Shown piece by piece: positions 50,729 to 59,661 of a stretch of 64,000 nucleotides of DNA. The DNA is taken from NCBI RefSeq assembly GCF_004551525.1, contig NZ_SATR01000013.1, positions 58,785-122,784 of the forward strand, read 5' to 3'. Position 1 is the first letter of the stretch. Every line of letters starts with the position of its first letter. Source of the DNA: Vibrio ouci. Its GTDB lineage: Bacteria; Pseudomonadota; Gammaproteobacteria; Enterobacterales; Vibrionaceae. The translations under genes and the position numbers were made by a program. The notes beneath the pieces are model-generated. The model was given only the letters and a program-made list of their open reading frames with translations, was not told the origin of the DNA and did not search any database.

Positions 50729-52477
50729 ATGGAGCAGGTATTAGTTTGGTTGTGGGATACGACCCACGGGCATGGTTTTGATCTTGTTATCATCTTACTC
50801 GCAATTATTACTACTGCAGCGATCTACGCTCGTAACCAAGCTCATTTAGTTGAGCTTTTGGTCACCACCCCCAATGCTTTACTTCTTATCGATAGCAAGA
50901 GCGGTGAATTGCTGCTGGCCAACTCGGTCGCGAGCCAAGTACTTGGCGTTCGTCGGGTTGGCAATAATTTCATGTTACCTGACCTTGTTACCCCGCAGTT
51001 TTTACTGACGTCTGTATCACCATTCACTGGACGCTTTTTCTCAGCTCACACCATCAGTTGGCCGCTATCAAAAAGCCGTAGAATTGAGTTGGATGTGGTT
51101 GGGCGTAAGACAATTTTCCGCCGTCGAAGTGCTTGGCTGCTCTACTTTTCTACCCACCAGGAAACGGATGCAGAATTAAAGAATCAAGTGAACTCTTTAT
51201 CGATAGTAAAGAGTGCCTTCGACAATTTATCTGAACTGATTTTTATTAAAGATAAAGATGGTCAGATTATTTCAAGTAACCGAGCTTTCCAGCGCTTTTG
51301 GCATAATCGCGAAGATGAGGGCGTTGCCGATATTGAAGGGGTGATTAAGGGGCGTGCCAGTAAACGACGTTGGACCGTCACGCCGGATGGCCGAAGTTGT
51401 CTGCTTGAGAGTTACCAAAGCGCACTGATCTCGGCTAATGGCGAGAAAATCGGTACGCTGGGTATTAGTCATGATGTGACCGATTGGCATGATATGCAAA
51501 AGAGTCTGCGTGATGAGATGGAAAAGCGTAAGGATACTGAGGTAGCACTGGCTCAGCGTGATACGATTTTACAAAACATCTTAGAATCTAGCCCTGACTC
51601 TATTGGTATCTTTAACGAGAATATGGTTTACCAAGCGTGTAATCAGCCTTTTGTTAAAGCGCTTGGCATTGCTGAAGTGGATGATCTTATTGGTAAGCGT
51701 TTGCAAGACGTGATCCCTAATGAGTCATACAGCCGCTTATCCGAAACCGATAACAAGGTCCTACATGAAGGCAAATCCCTGCGTTATATCGACCGCGTGG
51801 TAAACAGTAATGGCCAGTTCATTTGGTACGATGTGGTTAAATCTCCATTTAGAGACCCTGCATCGGGGACAAATGGGGTGCTGGTGATGGCCCGTGATGT
51901 ATCGGAGCGATACCTAGCGGAGCAGAAACTTGAAGAAGCCAACCAAGAGCTAGAAAGACTCAGTTTCATCGATAGCCTGACACAAATTGCCAATCGCCGC
52001 CGTTTTGATGAGCAGCTCGATACATTGTGGCATATCCATATTCGCGAGCAGAAACCAATGACGGTGATGCTTTGTGACATCGACTACTTCAAAGGTTTCA
52101 ATGATTTTTATGGCCACCAACGCGGTGATGAAGCGTTGATCAAAGTAGCAGAGGTGTTCAAAAAGGTACTGCCTCGCTCAAGCGACAGTGTTGCTCGTTA
52201 TGGTGGTGAGGAGTTTGCTTTTATTTTGCCTAACACTACCTCGGAAGGGGCGAAGAAAGTGGCTGAGCGTATCCACCAAGGTGTCGCTGAGTTAGCGCTG
52301 GCGCATAATACTTCTAAAGTCTCCGACATCGTCACGGCCAGTATTGGTCTTGTTTCTATTGTTCCTCAGCCTCTTGATAATAGTGAGTCCATCGTTGCCT
52401 TGGCAGACAGTGCGCTCTATCAGGCCAAAGCGAATGGGCGCAACCAAACCTGTATGCATCACACATCAGAGAATTAA
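50729..52477 (+). CDS. membrane-anchored PAS-GGDEF diguanylate cyclase
   Basis: This 582-residue protein probably makes cyclic di-GMP. One N-terminal transmembrane helix (about 12-32: FDLVIILLAIITTAAIYA) is followed by three PAS-like regions (about 40-130, 155-255 and 280-400) and a GGDEF domain with active-site GGEEF at 492-496. An RxxD inhibitory site (R483-D486, RSSD) stands just before it, predicting product feedback. ATG 50729 was chosen over upstream TTG codons. It lies between yhcC and arcB, all on the plus strand, with short gaps and no terminator, so it may be co-transcribed with arcB. Confidence 0.9.
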   Translation: MEQVLVWLWDTTHGHGFDLVIILLAIITTAAIYARNQAHLVELLVTTPNALLLIDSKSGELLLANSVASQVLGVRRVGNNFMLPDLVTPQFLLTSVSPFTGRFFSAHTISWPLSKSRRIELDVVGRKTIFRRRSAWLLYFSTHQETDAELKNQVNSLSIVKSAFDNLSELIFIKDKDGQIISSNRAFQRFWHNREDEGVADIEGVIKGRASKRRWTVTPDGRSCLLESYQSALISANGEKIGTLGISHDVTDWHDMQKSLRDEMEKRKDTEVALAQRDTILQNILESSPDSIGIFNENMVYQACNQPFVKALGIAEVDDLIGKRLQDVIPNESYSRLSETDNKVLHEGKSLRYIDRVVNSNGQFIWYDVVKSPFRDPASGTNGVLVMARDVSERYLAEQKLEEANQELERLSFIDSLTQIANRRRFDEQLDTLWHIHIREQKPMTVMLCDIDYFKGFNDFYGHQRGDEALIKVAEVFKKVLPRSSDSVARYGGEEFAFILPNTTSEGAKKVAERIHQGVAELALAHNTSKVSDIVTASIGLVSIVPQPLDNSESIVALADSALYQAKANGRNQTCMHHTSEN

Positions 52478-52559
52478 CGTTTTGTTCGTTAAGGATTCTT
52501 TTAGCTGTCGCTAGGTAAAACAGGTAGAATTTATCTATCGTTTTTTCGCGGAGCTTTCA

Positions 52560-54911
52560 ATGAAACCGATAAAAAATCTCGCCCAGTATTATGTCGACCT
52601 TTTGGTTAAATTGGGTATTCTGCGTTTCTCCATCTTACTTGCTTTGGCTTTGGTTGCGCTTGCGGTCGTTGTTCAAGTGGGTATCACGCTTGTTCTCAAT
52701 GGTCATGTGGATGATATCGATATTGTCCGCTCTGTCTTCTTTGGCCTACTTATCACCCCTTGGGCAGTCTATTTTCTTTCGGTGGTTGTCGATCAGTTGG
52801 AAGAGTCCCGTCAGCGTCTTTCTAAATTGGTTTCAAAACTCAAGGATATGCGTTCGCGCGACCAAGAACTGAATAACCAATTGCAGCAGAACATTGCCAA
52901 GCTCAATCAAGAGATTGAAGAGCGTATCAAGGCTGAAGAAGCGCGCGAAGAAGCGATGAAAGATTTGGAAAATGAGGTCTATCAGCGCGAAAAAACCCAG
53001 GTAGAACTCGCGGAGCGTACCGCCTTGCTGCGTTCTTTTATCGATGCTTCACCGGATTTGATCTATTACCGCAATGCCGAAGGTGTCTTCTCTGGCTGTA
53101 ACAGAGCGATGGAAGAGCTGACGGGTAAGAAAGAAAGCCAATTGGTTGGTCTAACGCCTTGGGATGTCTATAGCAAAGAAGTCGCCCAGCAAATTGTTGA
53201 TACCGACCAAAAAGTATTCTCAGACAACCAAGCATTAACTTATGAGCAATGGTTGGAGTACCCTGATGGACGCCGCAATTACTTTGAACTGCGTAAGGTG
53301 CCTTTCTACAGCAAAGATGGCCGCCACCTGGGCTTAGTTGGCTTTGGCCGTGACATTACCGAGCGTAAGCGCCATGAAGAGTCACTAGAAAAAGCCAGCC
53401 GCGATAAAACCACTTTCATCTCGACTATTAGCCATGAACTGCGAACGCCGTTAAACGGTATCGTCGGTTTAAGCCGTATGCTGCTGGATACGCAAATGAC
53501 TCAAGAGCAGCGTAGCCACATGCAAACCATCAACGTCAGTGCGATTACGCTTGGCAATATCTTTAACGATATCATCGATATGGATAAATTTGACCGCCGT
53601 AAACTGGAGCTTTTCCCGTCAGCGCTCAATTTTGGAGAGTTTGTCGCAGAGATGGAGAGCATTTCCGCGCTGATGGCGTCACAGAAGGGGTTGCGTTTTG
53701 ATCTCGAAAGATTGAGCGAACTGCCAAGCGGAATTGAGGTTGATGCAACACGCTTACGTCAGGTGCTTTGGAACCTTATCAGCAATGCGATGAAGTTTAC
53801 TAAAGAGGGCGGGGTGGTCATGACCGTCAGCTCTGAAGTGATTGATGAACATGCTCATATCATTATGGAAATCGAAGACAGCGGTATTGGTATTCCAGAA
53901 GCTGAGCTGGATAAGATCTTCGCCATGTACTACCAAGTGAAATCTGGCAAAGACAACTTGCATGCAGTGGGCACCGGCATTGGCTTAGCGGTATCTAAGC
54001 AACTGATCAACATGATGGATGGTGATATTACCGTTTCGAGCGAAGAAGGTTTTGGTAGTACCTTTACCGTGACTATTCGTGTGCCATTGGCTGAAGTTGA
54101 ATTGCCTCAATCGGTGGCTTCACTGCAATCGCAAGAACTGAACATCTTTATGGTTGAAGATATTGAACTCAACATCACTGTGGCTCGTTCGTTACTGGAG
54201 AGCATGGGTCATGAAGTGTCAGTCGCGATGAATGGCGCTGAAGCAATGGAGATGTTTGATCCTGAAATCTACGATTTGGTGTTCCTTGATATCCAATTGC
54301 CTGATATGACCGGTTTTGATATTGCCGAGTACTTCCGCCGCACTTACTCAGATCTTCCGCCGCTGGTGGCACTGACGGCAAATGTATTGAAGAATAAGCA
54401 AGAATATCTTGAAAGAGGTATGGATGACGCCATCAGTAAGCCGCTCTCAGTGACAGCAGTGCAGGATGTATTAGCCAAGTTTACTCAGGGTGAAACAGAA
54501 GCGGTCATAGCGCAGGCTGAGGTGGCTGAAACTGTCCCTGAAGGCGGCTCGATATACGCCCGATTACTTGATCTAGAAATGCTTGAATCTTACGTCAGTA
54601 TTGTTGGTTCGCAACCAGTGCTAGATAGTATTCAAATGTTTGAAGATATGATGCCTGACTATCTACAAGTGCTTGATTCTAATATGGTCGCAAGACACCA
54701 AGAAGGGATTGTCTCTGAAGCGCACAAAATTAAAGGTGCTGCGGGTTCAATTGGTTTGAAACATATTCAAAGAGTGGCCCAGAAAGCGCAATCGCCGGAT
54801 TTACCTGCTTGGTGGGAAAATATCGATGATTGGGTTGAAGAAATGAAGAATGAGTATGAAAATGATATTCAAATACTCAAAGAATGGCTCAATAACAACA
54901 CAGGTAAATAA
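52560..54911 (+). CDS. arcB: hybrid sensor histidine kinase ArcB
   Basis: ArcB senses respiratory quinone redox state and phosphorylates ArcA. The 783 residues comprise two membrane helices (about 21-46 and 58-77) with a tiny periplasmic loop, a coiled coil, a PAS domain, the kinase with His292 (ISHELRTPLNG), an ATP-binding domain, a receiver with Asp577 (FLDIQLPDMTG), and an HPt domain with His722 (EAHKIKGAAG). Cys180 is present, but residue 241, the second redox cysteine in E. coli ArcB, is Tyr; Cys180 is the only cysteine in the protein. The lipoprotein gene starts one base after the stop. Confidence 0.98.
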   Translation: MKPIKNLAQYYVDLLVKLGILRFSILLALALVALAVVVQVGITLVLNGHVDDIDIVRSVFFGLLITPWAVYFLSVVVDQLEESRQRLSKLVSKLKDMRSRDQELNNQLQQNIAKLNQEIEERIKAEEAREEAMKDLENEVYQREKTQVELAERTALLRSFIDASPDLIYYRNAEGVFSGCNRAMEELTGKKESQLVGLTPWDVYSKEVAQQIVDTDQKVFSDNQALTYEQWLEYPDGRRNYFELRKVPFYSKDGRHLGLVGFGRDITERKRHEESLEKASRDKTTFISTISHELRTPLNGIVGLSRMLLDTQMTQEQRSHMQTINVSAITLGNIFNDIIDMDKFDRRKLELFPSALNFGEFVAEMESISALMASQKGLRFDLERLSELPSGIEVDATRLRQVLWNLISNAMKFTKEGGVVMTVSSEVIDEHAHIIMEIEDSGIGIPEAELDKIFAMYYQVKSGKDNLHAVGTGIGLAVSKQLINMMDGDITVSSEEGFGSTFTVTIRVPLAEVELPQSVASLQSQELNIFMVEDIELNITVARSLLESMGHEVSVAMNGAEAMEMFDPEIYDLVFLDIQLPDMTGFDIAEYFRRTYSDLPPLVALTANVLKNKQEYLERGMDDAISKPLSVTAVQDVLAKFTQGETEAVIAQAEVAETVPEGGSIYARLLDLEMLESYVSIVGSQPVLDSIQMFEDMMPDYLQVLDSNMVARHQEGIVSEAHKIKGAAGSIGLKHIQRVAQKAQSPDLPAWWENIDDWVEEMKNEYENDIQILKEWLNNNTGK

Positions 54912-54912
54912 A

Positions 54913-55359
54913 ATGAAAAAAGTAGCATTAGTTTCGCTCGGTGTCGCTTTGTTGGCCGGTTGTGCGACTCAGCAAGTGGGCTGGGAGCAAGATAATCAAG
55001 CAGTGATTGCGGAGTCAACAGTAACGCTTAAGAGTAACCTTTGGTTGAACAAAATGCCGACCATCGGCGAAGTGCAAGATAATACCTTGCATGGCGCACT
55101 CTATTTAGAGTCAGACTCAACGTTACCTGCTGAGTTAGATGTCGAGAATATTTCGATTCAGCAAGGTGATGAGACTTGGGTAATTGATGGCGATTTGCTT
55201 GAGATGCGCACCCATAGCCCGAATCAGTGGGAAGTGGTGTTTGTTTGGCAATTCCCAGTCGACCCTAACCAACCTGTTAACGTTGCTTTGCTGCTTAATA
55301 ACAACGACAAAGTTGAGTGGCTAGTTGAGAACAACGTTCAGATTGATACTGTTTACTGA
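54913..55359 (+). CDS. putative lipoprotein of unknown function
   Basis: This is a 148-residue protein with a lipoprotein signal (MKKVALVSLGVALLAGC, Cys17). The mature part reads as short beta-strands (STVTLKSNLWLNKMPTIG, NTLHGALYLESDSTLPAELDVENISIQQGDETWVIDG, WEVVFVWQFPVDPNQPVNVALLL). It has no recognised motif. The ATG at 54913 follows the arcB stop by one base, indicating coupled expression; an upstream in-frame extension inside arcB is not likely to be used. Whether it has any role in Arc signalling is unknown. Confidence 0.82.
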   Translation: MKKVALVSLGVALLAGCATQQVGWEQDNQAVIAESTVTLKSNLWLNKMPTIGEVQDNTLHGALYLESDSTLPAELDVENISIQQGDETWVIDGDLLEMRTHSPNQWEVVFVWQFPVDPNQPVNVALLLNNNDKVEWLVENNVQIDTVY

Positions 55360-55384
55360 TCGTTGATAAAACATCTTCGATGTT

Positions 55385-55420
55385 AAAAAAGGCTGACCCC
55401 ATACGGAGTCAGCCTTTTTC
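55385..55420. terminator. bidirectional terminator between the lipoprotein gene and tolC
   Basis: The stem AAAGGCTGAC / GTCAGCCTTT with the loop CCCATACGGA, with A6 on the left and T5 on the right. Confidence 0.9.
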
Positions 55421-55444
55421 ACGTAAAGCCAATAGAATTACTGA

Positions 55445-56749
55445 TTAGCTTTTCTTAAGACCAGCGTTGATATCTAGGATATCTTGCTCGCTTAGTGTAC
55501 CTACTGCTTGACGTAGCTGTAGGACACTTAGGATGTAGTCGTAACGCGCGTTTGATAGGCTCTTGTTCGCATCGTAAAGGCGACGAGTCGAATCAAGTAC
55601 GTCAACGATAGTACGTGTACCTACATCGAAGCCTGCTTCTGTCGCTTCTAGTGCTGATTGAGCTGAAACTACCGTTTGCTCATACGCACGTAGTGCACCG
55701 ATTGAAGCGTTGATGTTGTTATTAAATGCACGAACATCTTTAACTACACTGCGGTATGTTGCTTCTAGATCTTGGCTTGCTGCAACATAGCTGAATTCAG
55801 CTTGTTTGGTTTGTGAGCTAATGTTACCACCAGTGTATAGTGGAACCACTAGGTTCACGCCAACGTTGAAGTCGTTGTAGTCACCTACAAAGCCTGCGTT
55901 ATCATTGCTTTCATCGCCGTAGTTGTAGCCACCATCTAAGGTTAGAGATGGTAAGTGGCCTGAACTTGCCAGTGAAATGTTATCTTTCGCTACGTCTTGA
56001 GCGATACGCGCAGACAGTAGGCTTAGGTTTTTCTGCTGAGCTTCATCGACTAGCGCGTCGATTGCTGTCGAAGTTTTGCTTGCAGAGAAACGTTTAGTAT
56101 CAAGCACATCTAAGTTCGAGTGTTCTTGACCAGTAATCTCACGTAGACCTTCATAGCTGTTCACTAGGTCATTTTGCGCTAATACTTCATCAGCGAGTAC
56201 TGCATCGTATTGTGCTTGCGCATCATGTACGTCGGTGATTGCCGATAGACCCACTTCAAAACGTTGCTTAGTTTGTTCTAGCTGACGGCCAACTGCCGCT
56301 TTTTCTGCTTGAACAAATTCAAGGTTGTCTTGAGCACGCAGTACATCGAAGTATGCCGTTGAAACTCGTAGAATCAATGCTTGTTGGTTTGCAGCGTAAG
56401 AAGCGTCTGCTTGGCGAGCACTCTTTTCAGAGATATCCAAAGTCAGCCAGCTTGAACGTTGGTAAAGTTCTTGAGAGAAGTTAATTCCTGCTGTGAGCTT
56501 ATCACTTTCTCTTTGATCAACATCACTTCGGTTGATGTTGTAACCCGCAGTTAAGTTAATCTGCGGTAGCAAAGATGAACGACTAGAAGTCACTGACTCA
56601 AATGCGGCATCACGCTGAGCAGCTGCGCTAAGTAGCGTAGGGTCGTTTTCTTTCGCTTGATTATAAATGTCTGCCAGTGTGTCAGCGAAAGCGTTAGTGC
56701 TTAGTCCGCCTAGTGCTGCACTGATAAATAGTGGAAGCAGTTTCTTCAT
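55445..56749 (-). CDS. tolC: outer-membrane efflux and secretion channel TolC
   Basis: TolC is the trimeric outer-membrane exit duct for RND, MFS and ABC exporters. The 434 residues begin with a signal peptide (MKKLLPLFISAALGGLSTNAFA, cleaved before DTL). Two homologous outer-membrane-factor repeats follow: each has long helices (LADIYNQAKENDPTLLSAAAQRDAA; LTLDISEKSARQAD) and paired beta-strand regions. ATG 56749 has AGGA upstream; an in-frame ATG 13 codons earlier lacks one. It is a single gene on the minus strand, divergent from nudF as in E. coli. Confidence 0.95.
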   Translation of the reverse strand: MKKLLPLFISAALGGLSTNAFADTLADIYNQAKENDPTLLSAAAQRDAAFESVTSSRSSLLPQINLTAGYNINRSDVDQRESDKLTAGINFSQELYQRSSWLTLDISEKSARQADASYAANQQALILRVSTAYFDVLRAQDNLEFVQAEKAAVGRQLEQTKQRFEVGLSAITDVHDAQAQYDAVLADEVLAQNDLVNSYEGLREITGQEHSNLDVLDTKRFSASKTSTAIDALVDEAQQKNLSLLSARIAQDVAKDNISLASSGHLPSLTLDGGYNYGDESNDNAGFVGDYNDFNVGVNLVVPLYTGGNISSQTKQAEFSYVAASQDLEATYRSVVKDVRAFNNNINASIGALRAYEQTVVSAQSALEATEAGFDVGTRTIVDVLDSTRRLYDANKSLSNARYDYILSVLQLRQAVGTLSEQDILDINAGLKKS

Positions 56750-56981
56750 TAGTCCTATTCCTGCCAAAATATGAAAAAGGTGTCTCATCGGGAGTTTAAC
56801 TCAATTGATGGGAAATCACTCTATACTTTGCAAAGTTTTACACTTAACTGTCCACTTGTACAATAAATTTAATTCATCAATTTAACTGAATCTATAAAAA
56901 TTGTATAAAAAGTTGAGCCATGCCCTTGGAAGTTAAGCTTTTGTCTGAGTAAACTATAAGATTCACTCAGAGAGGTGCCAA

Positions 56982-57611
56982 ATGCAACAGTCTGACAATC
57001 AAGATGAACAGTTTACTCGCCAAGATGTGGAAATAATCTCAAAAGAAACACTGTTTCAGGGCTTTTTTAGAATGGTTAAATATCGCTTCAAACATAGATT
57101 GTTTGAAGGTGGCTGGAGTGAGCCGATCGAGCGCGAAATGTTTGAACGTGGTCATGCTGCTGCAATGCTTCCTTATGACCCTATTCGTGATCAGGTCGTG
57201 ATTATTGAACAAATTCGCGTCGGAGCAATGGAACACCAAAGCCCTTGGCAGCTTGAGATTGTCGCCGGGATGATTGACCAAGGTGAAGTTGCGGAAGACG
57301 TCGTGCGCCGCGAAGCAGTTGAAGAAGCAGGAATTGAAGTCGGGTTATTGGAAAAAGTGACCTCTTACTACCCTTCTTCAGGCGGCTGTTCTGAGATGCT
57401 GGATGTGTTTGTTGGCCAAGTCGATGCGAGCACAGCGTATGGCGTTCATGGTTTAGACTATGAAGGGGAGGATATTCGTGTTCACGTTATGTCTCGTCAA
57501 CAAGCTTACCAGTGGTTTATCGATGGGAAATTTGAAAATGGCGCCTCTATCATTGCTTTGCAGTGGCTAGAGCTCAATCATCAACGTTTGAAAGAAGAAT
57601 GGAACAAGTAG
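56982..57611 (+). CDS. nudF: ADP-ribose pyrophosphatase
   Basis: NudF is a Nudix hydrolase splitting ADP-ribose to AMP and ribose 5-phosphate. The 209 residues contain the Nudix box GMIDQGEVAEDVVRREAVEE followed by AGIEV, and the family loop YYPSSGGCSEMLDVFVG. GAGAGG precedes the ATG. It heads a plus-strand unit nudF-yqiB-cpdA-yqiA; the yqiB start overlaps its end by 13 bases. Confidence 0.95.
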   Translation: MQQSDNQDEQFTRQDVEIISKETLFQGFFRMVKYRFKHRLFEGGWSEPIEREMFERGHAAAMLPYDPIRDQVVIIEQIRVGAMEHQSPWQLEIVAGMIDQGEVAEDVVRREAVEEAGIEVGLLEKVTSYYPSSGGCSEMLDVFVGQVDASTAYGVHGLDYEGEDIRVHVMSRQQAYQWFIDGKFENGASIIALQWLELNHQRLKEEWNK

Positions 57612-58039
57612 CAATTAAGAAACCGTATCATGTTGATTTATCTGATTTGATGCGGACATATGAAACAAACTACGCCAAATTGAATGCTTTGCTGCCTAAT
57701 CAGCCGAGTGTCGATGACGTACGTTGCTACCAAGCGGCCAATATGACCTACCAAATTCAAGTGGTCGAAGTCACAAAGTACACAACTTTGGTCGATATTT
57801 GTCAAAGTGATGACGTTCCAGTATTTCCATTACCTACGATGTCTGTCAGGCTCTACCACGATGCTCGCGTAGCAGAAGTATGCGCTTGTGACCATCTGAA
57901 ACGTGTGAATGCCCGATACGATTATCCAAATGAGAAAATGCTCCAACAAGATGAAAAGGTCCAGCTCAACCGCTTCTTAGGTGATTGGCTTTCATTTTGT
58001 TTAAGACAGGGTATTAGTCGCACCCCATTGAATATTTAG
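57599..58039 (+). CDS. yqiB: DUF1249 family protein YqiB
   Basis: This is a 146-residue soluble protein of unknown function with the DUF1249 features: HVDLSDLMRTYETNYAKLNALLP at the start, FPLPTMSVRLYHDARVAEVCAC in the middle, and NARYDYPNEKMLQQDEKVQLNRFLGDWLSFC near the end. ATG 57599, inside the end of nudF, has GAAAGAAG upstream; the longer frame is out-of-frame nudF sequence. The gene order nudF-yqiB-cpdA is the same as in E. coli. Confidence 0.9.
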   Translation: MEQVAIKKPYHVDLSDLMRTYETNYAKLNALLPNQPSVDDVRCYQAANMTYQIQVVEVTKYTTLVDICQSDDVPVFPLPTMSVRLYHDARVAEVCACDHLKRVNARYDYPNEKMLQQDEKVQLNRFLGDWLSFCLRQGISRTPLNI

Positions 58040-58047
58040 GGTTTGTT

Positions 58048-58869
58048 TTGAAAGTTACGTCTATTTCATCAGATCAAGACAGCATCAAGCTGCTACAAAT
58101 TACCGACACTCATTTGTTTGAGCCGTTGGACGGTAGCTTGTTAAGTGTCAAAACTCTCGACAGCTTTCATGCAGTTGTCGATGCAATTGTTGATAGTGGA
58201 GCAAGCTTTGATGCGATGCTCTCAACTGGTGATATCTCCCAAGACCATAGTGCGATCTCTTATCAGCACTTTGAACAAGGCATCGAAAAGCTTGAACTGC
58301 CATGCTTCTGGTTGCCGGGGAACCATGATTTTAAGCCGAGTATGAACTCGGTGCTACCTTCTACTCAGATTCAGCAAGTTGAACACGTGTTACTTGGCGA
58401 ACACTGGCAAATGGTGCTGCTCGACTCTCAAGTTGTCGGTGTACCACACGGTTTCTTAACTGAGCAGCAGTTAACCTTGCTCGATGAAAAGCTGGCCGAG
58501 TACCCTGAACGTAATACTTTGGTCTTGCTTCACCATCACCCGATCTTGGTCGGCAGTCGTTGGCTCGATCAGCATACACTTAAAGAAGCTGACAGCTTTT
58601 GGCGTGTGGTTGAAAAGCATAACAACGTAAAAGCGGTGGTGTGTGGTCATGTTCATCAAGATATGAACGTGATGCATAAAGGCGTCCAAGTGATGTCGAC
58701 GCCATCAACCTGCGTTCAGTTTAAACCTAACTGTGATGACTTTTCTCTCGATAGCTTATCACCAGGCTGGCGTGAGCTAGAACTGCACAACGATGGCTCA
58801 GTCTCTACCGAGGTGAAACGTTTAAAACCAGGCAGTTTCCAACCCGACTTTAATTCAGCAGGCTACTAA
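58048..58869 (+). CDS. cpdA: 3',5'-cyclic AMP phosphodiesterase
   Basis: CpdA hydrolyses cAMP and so tempers CRP regulation. The 273 residues show the five metallophosphoesterase blocks: ITDTHLF, STGDISQDH, LPGNHD, LLHHHPI and CGHVHQD. The start is TTG at 58048 with AGGG six bases upstream; no ATG or GTG occurs before the first catalytic motif. It starts nine bases after yqiB, and its stop overlaps the yqiA ATG by one base. Confidence 0.94.
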   Translation: MKVTSISSDQDSIKLLQITDTHLFEPLDGSLLSVKTLDSFHAVVDAIVDSGASFDAMLSTGDISQDHSAISYQHFEQGIEKLELPCFWLPGNHDFKPSMNSVLPSTQIQQVEHVLLGEHWQMVLLDSQVVGVPHGFLTEQQLTLLDEKLAEYPERNTLVLLHHHPILVGSRWLDQHTLKEADSFWRVVEKHNNVKAVVCGHVHQDMNVMHKGVQVMSTPSTCVQFKPNCDDFSLDSLSPGWRELELHNDGSVSTEVKRLKPGSFQPDFNSAGY

Positions 58870-59450
58870 TGAAACCGTCATTGCTACTTTATATCCATGG
58901 CTTTAACAGCTCGCCTTTATCGCATAAAGCGAACGTAATGAAAGCGTACTGCGAAGCACAAAGGCCAGATATCAAAGTAGTCATCCCGCGTTTGCCGTGC
59001 TTTCCGCAGTCGGCTTCTGCACTGCTGCTTGATATCGTTAATCAATATAAAGATGACTATCGTATCGGATTGGTGGGCAGTTCTCTCGGTGGCTATATGT
59101 CAATGTGGCTTAATGCTCAGTTTGGCTTTAAAGCGGTGGTGGTCAACCCTGCGGTAAAACCTTACGAGTTACTGGTCGACTTTCTTGGTGAGCAAGAAAA
59201 CCCATATACCAACGAGAAGTACTTGCTCGAAGCTGTGCATATTGATGAGCTCAAAGCGTTAGATACACCATCGATTGCATCCCCGTCTGACTTTTGGCTA
59301 TTGCAGCAAGTGGAAGATGAAGTTCTTGATTATCGCCAAGCCGTGACACATTTTTCCGGTGCTAGACAAACGGTAGAAGAAGGGGGGGATCATAGCTTTG
59401 TTGACTTCGAACGTTACCCTGCACAAATCATCGAATTCTTACAACTCTGA
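58869..59450 (+). CDS. yqiA: esterase YqiA
   Basis: This alpha/beta-hydrolase of 193 residues is annotated in E. coli as an esterase active on acyl-CoA and short esters. Visible motifs are YIHGFNSSP (oxyanion region), the nucleophile elbow VGSSLGGYMS (Ser near 74), and GGDHSFVDFERY supplying the catalytic His. It is translationally coupled to cpdA (TAATG). It ends the small operon; parE follows after a 211-base gap. Confidence 0.93.
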   Translation: MKPSLLLYIHGFNSSPLSHKANVMKAYCEAQRPDIKVVIPRLPCFPQSASALLLDIVNQYKDDYRIGLVGSSLGGYMSMWLNAQFGFKAVVVNPAVKPYELLVDFLGEQENPYTNEKYLLEAVHIDELKALDTPSIASPSDFWLLQQVEDEVLDYRQAVTHFSGARQTVEEGGDHSFVDFERYPAQIIEFLQL

Positions 59451-59500
59451 CTCTCATTGAGGGAAGAGTCATAATTTTACTTGTTACTTACTTATCTCTC

Positions 59501-59529
59501 TTGACATAATTAGGTCTGTTCCAGACTAT
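59501..59529 (+). promoter_or_regulatory. candidate parE promoter
   Basis: A perfect TTGACA (59501-59506) is followed after 17 bases by the poor -10 GACTAT (59524-59529). The small hairpin GTCTG-TTC-CAGAC overlaps the -10 (59514-59526). Confidence 0.4.
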
Positions 59530-59661
59530 GTTTCTCCTGTGCTAAGCAGGATTTAAAGCGATTCGAATTTGTTCGCACTCTCAATGAGTAAAAATCATTG
59601 AGCATATATTTACCTGCCTGTTTAGCTACTCCATTTATTCTTTATAAAGATATTCCGTATT

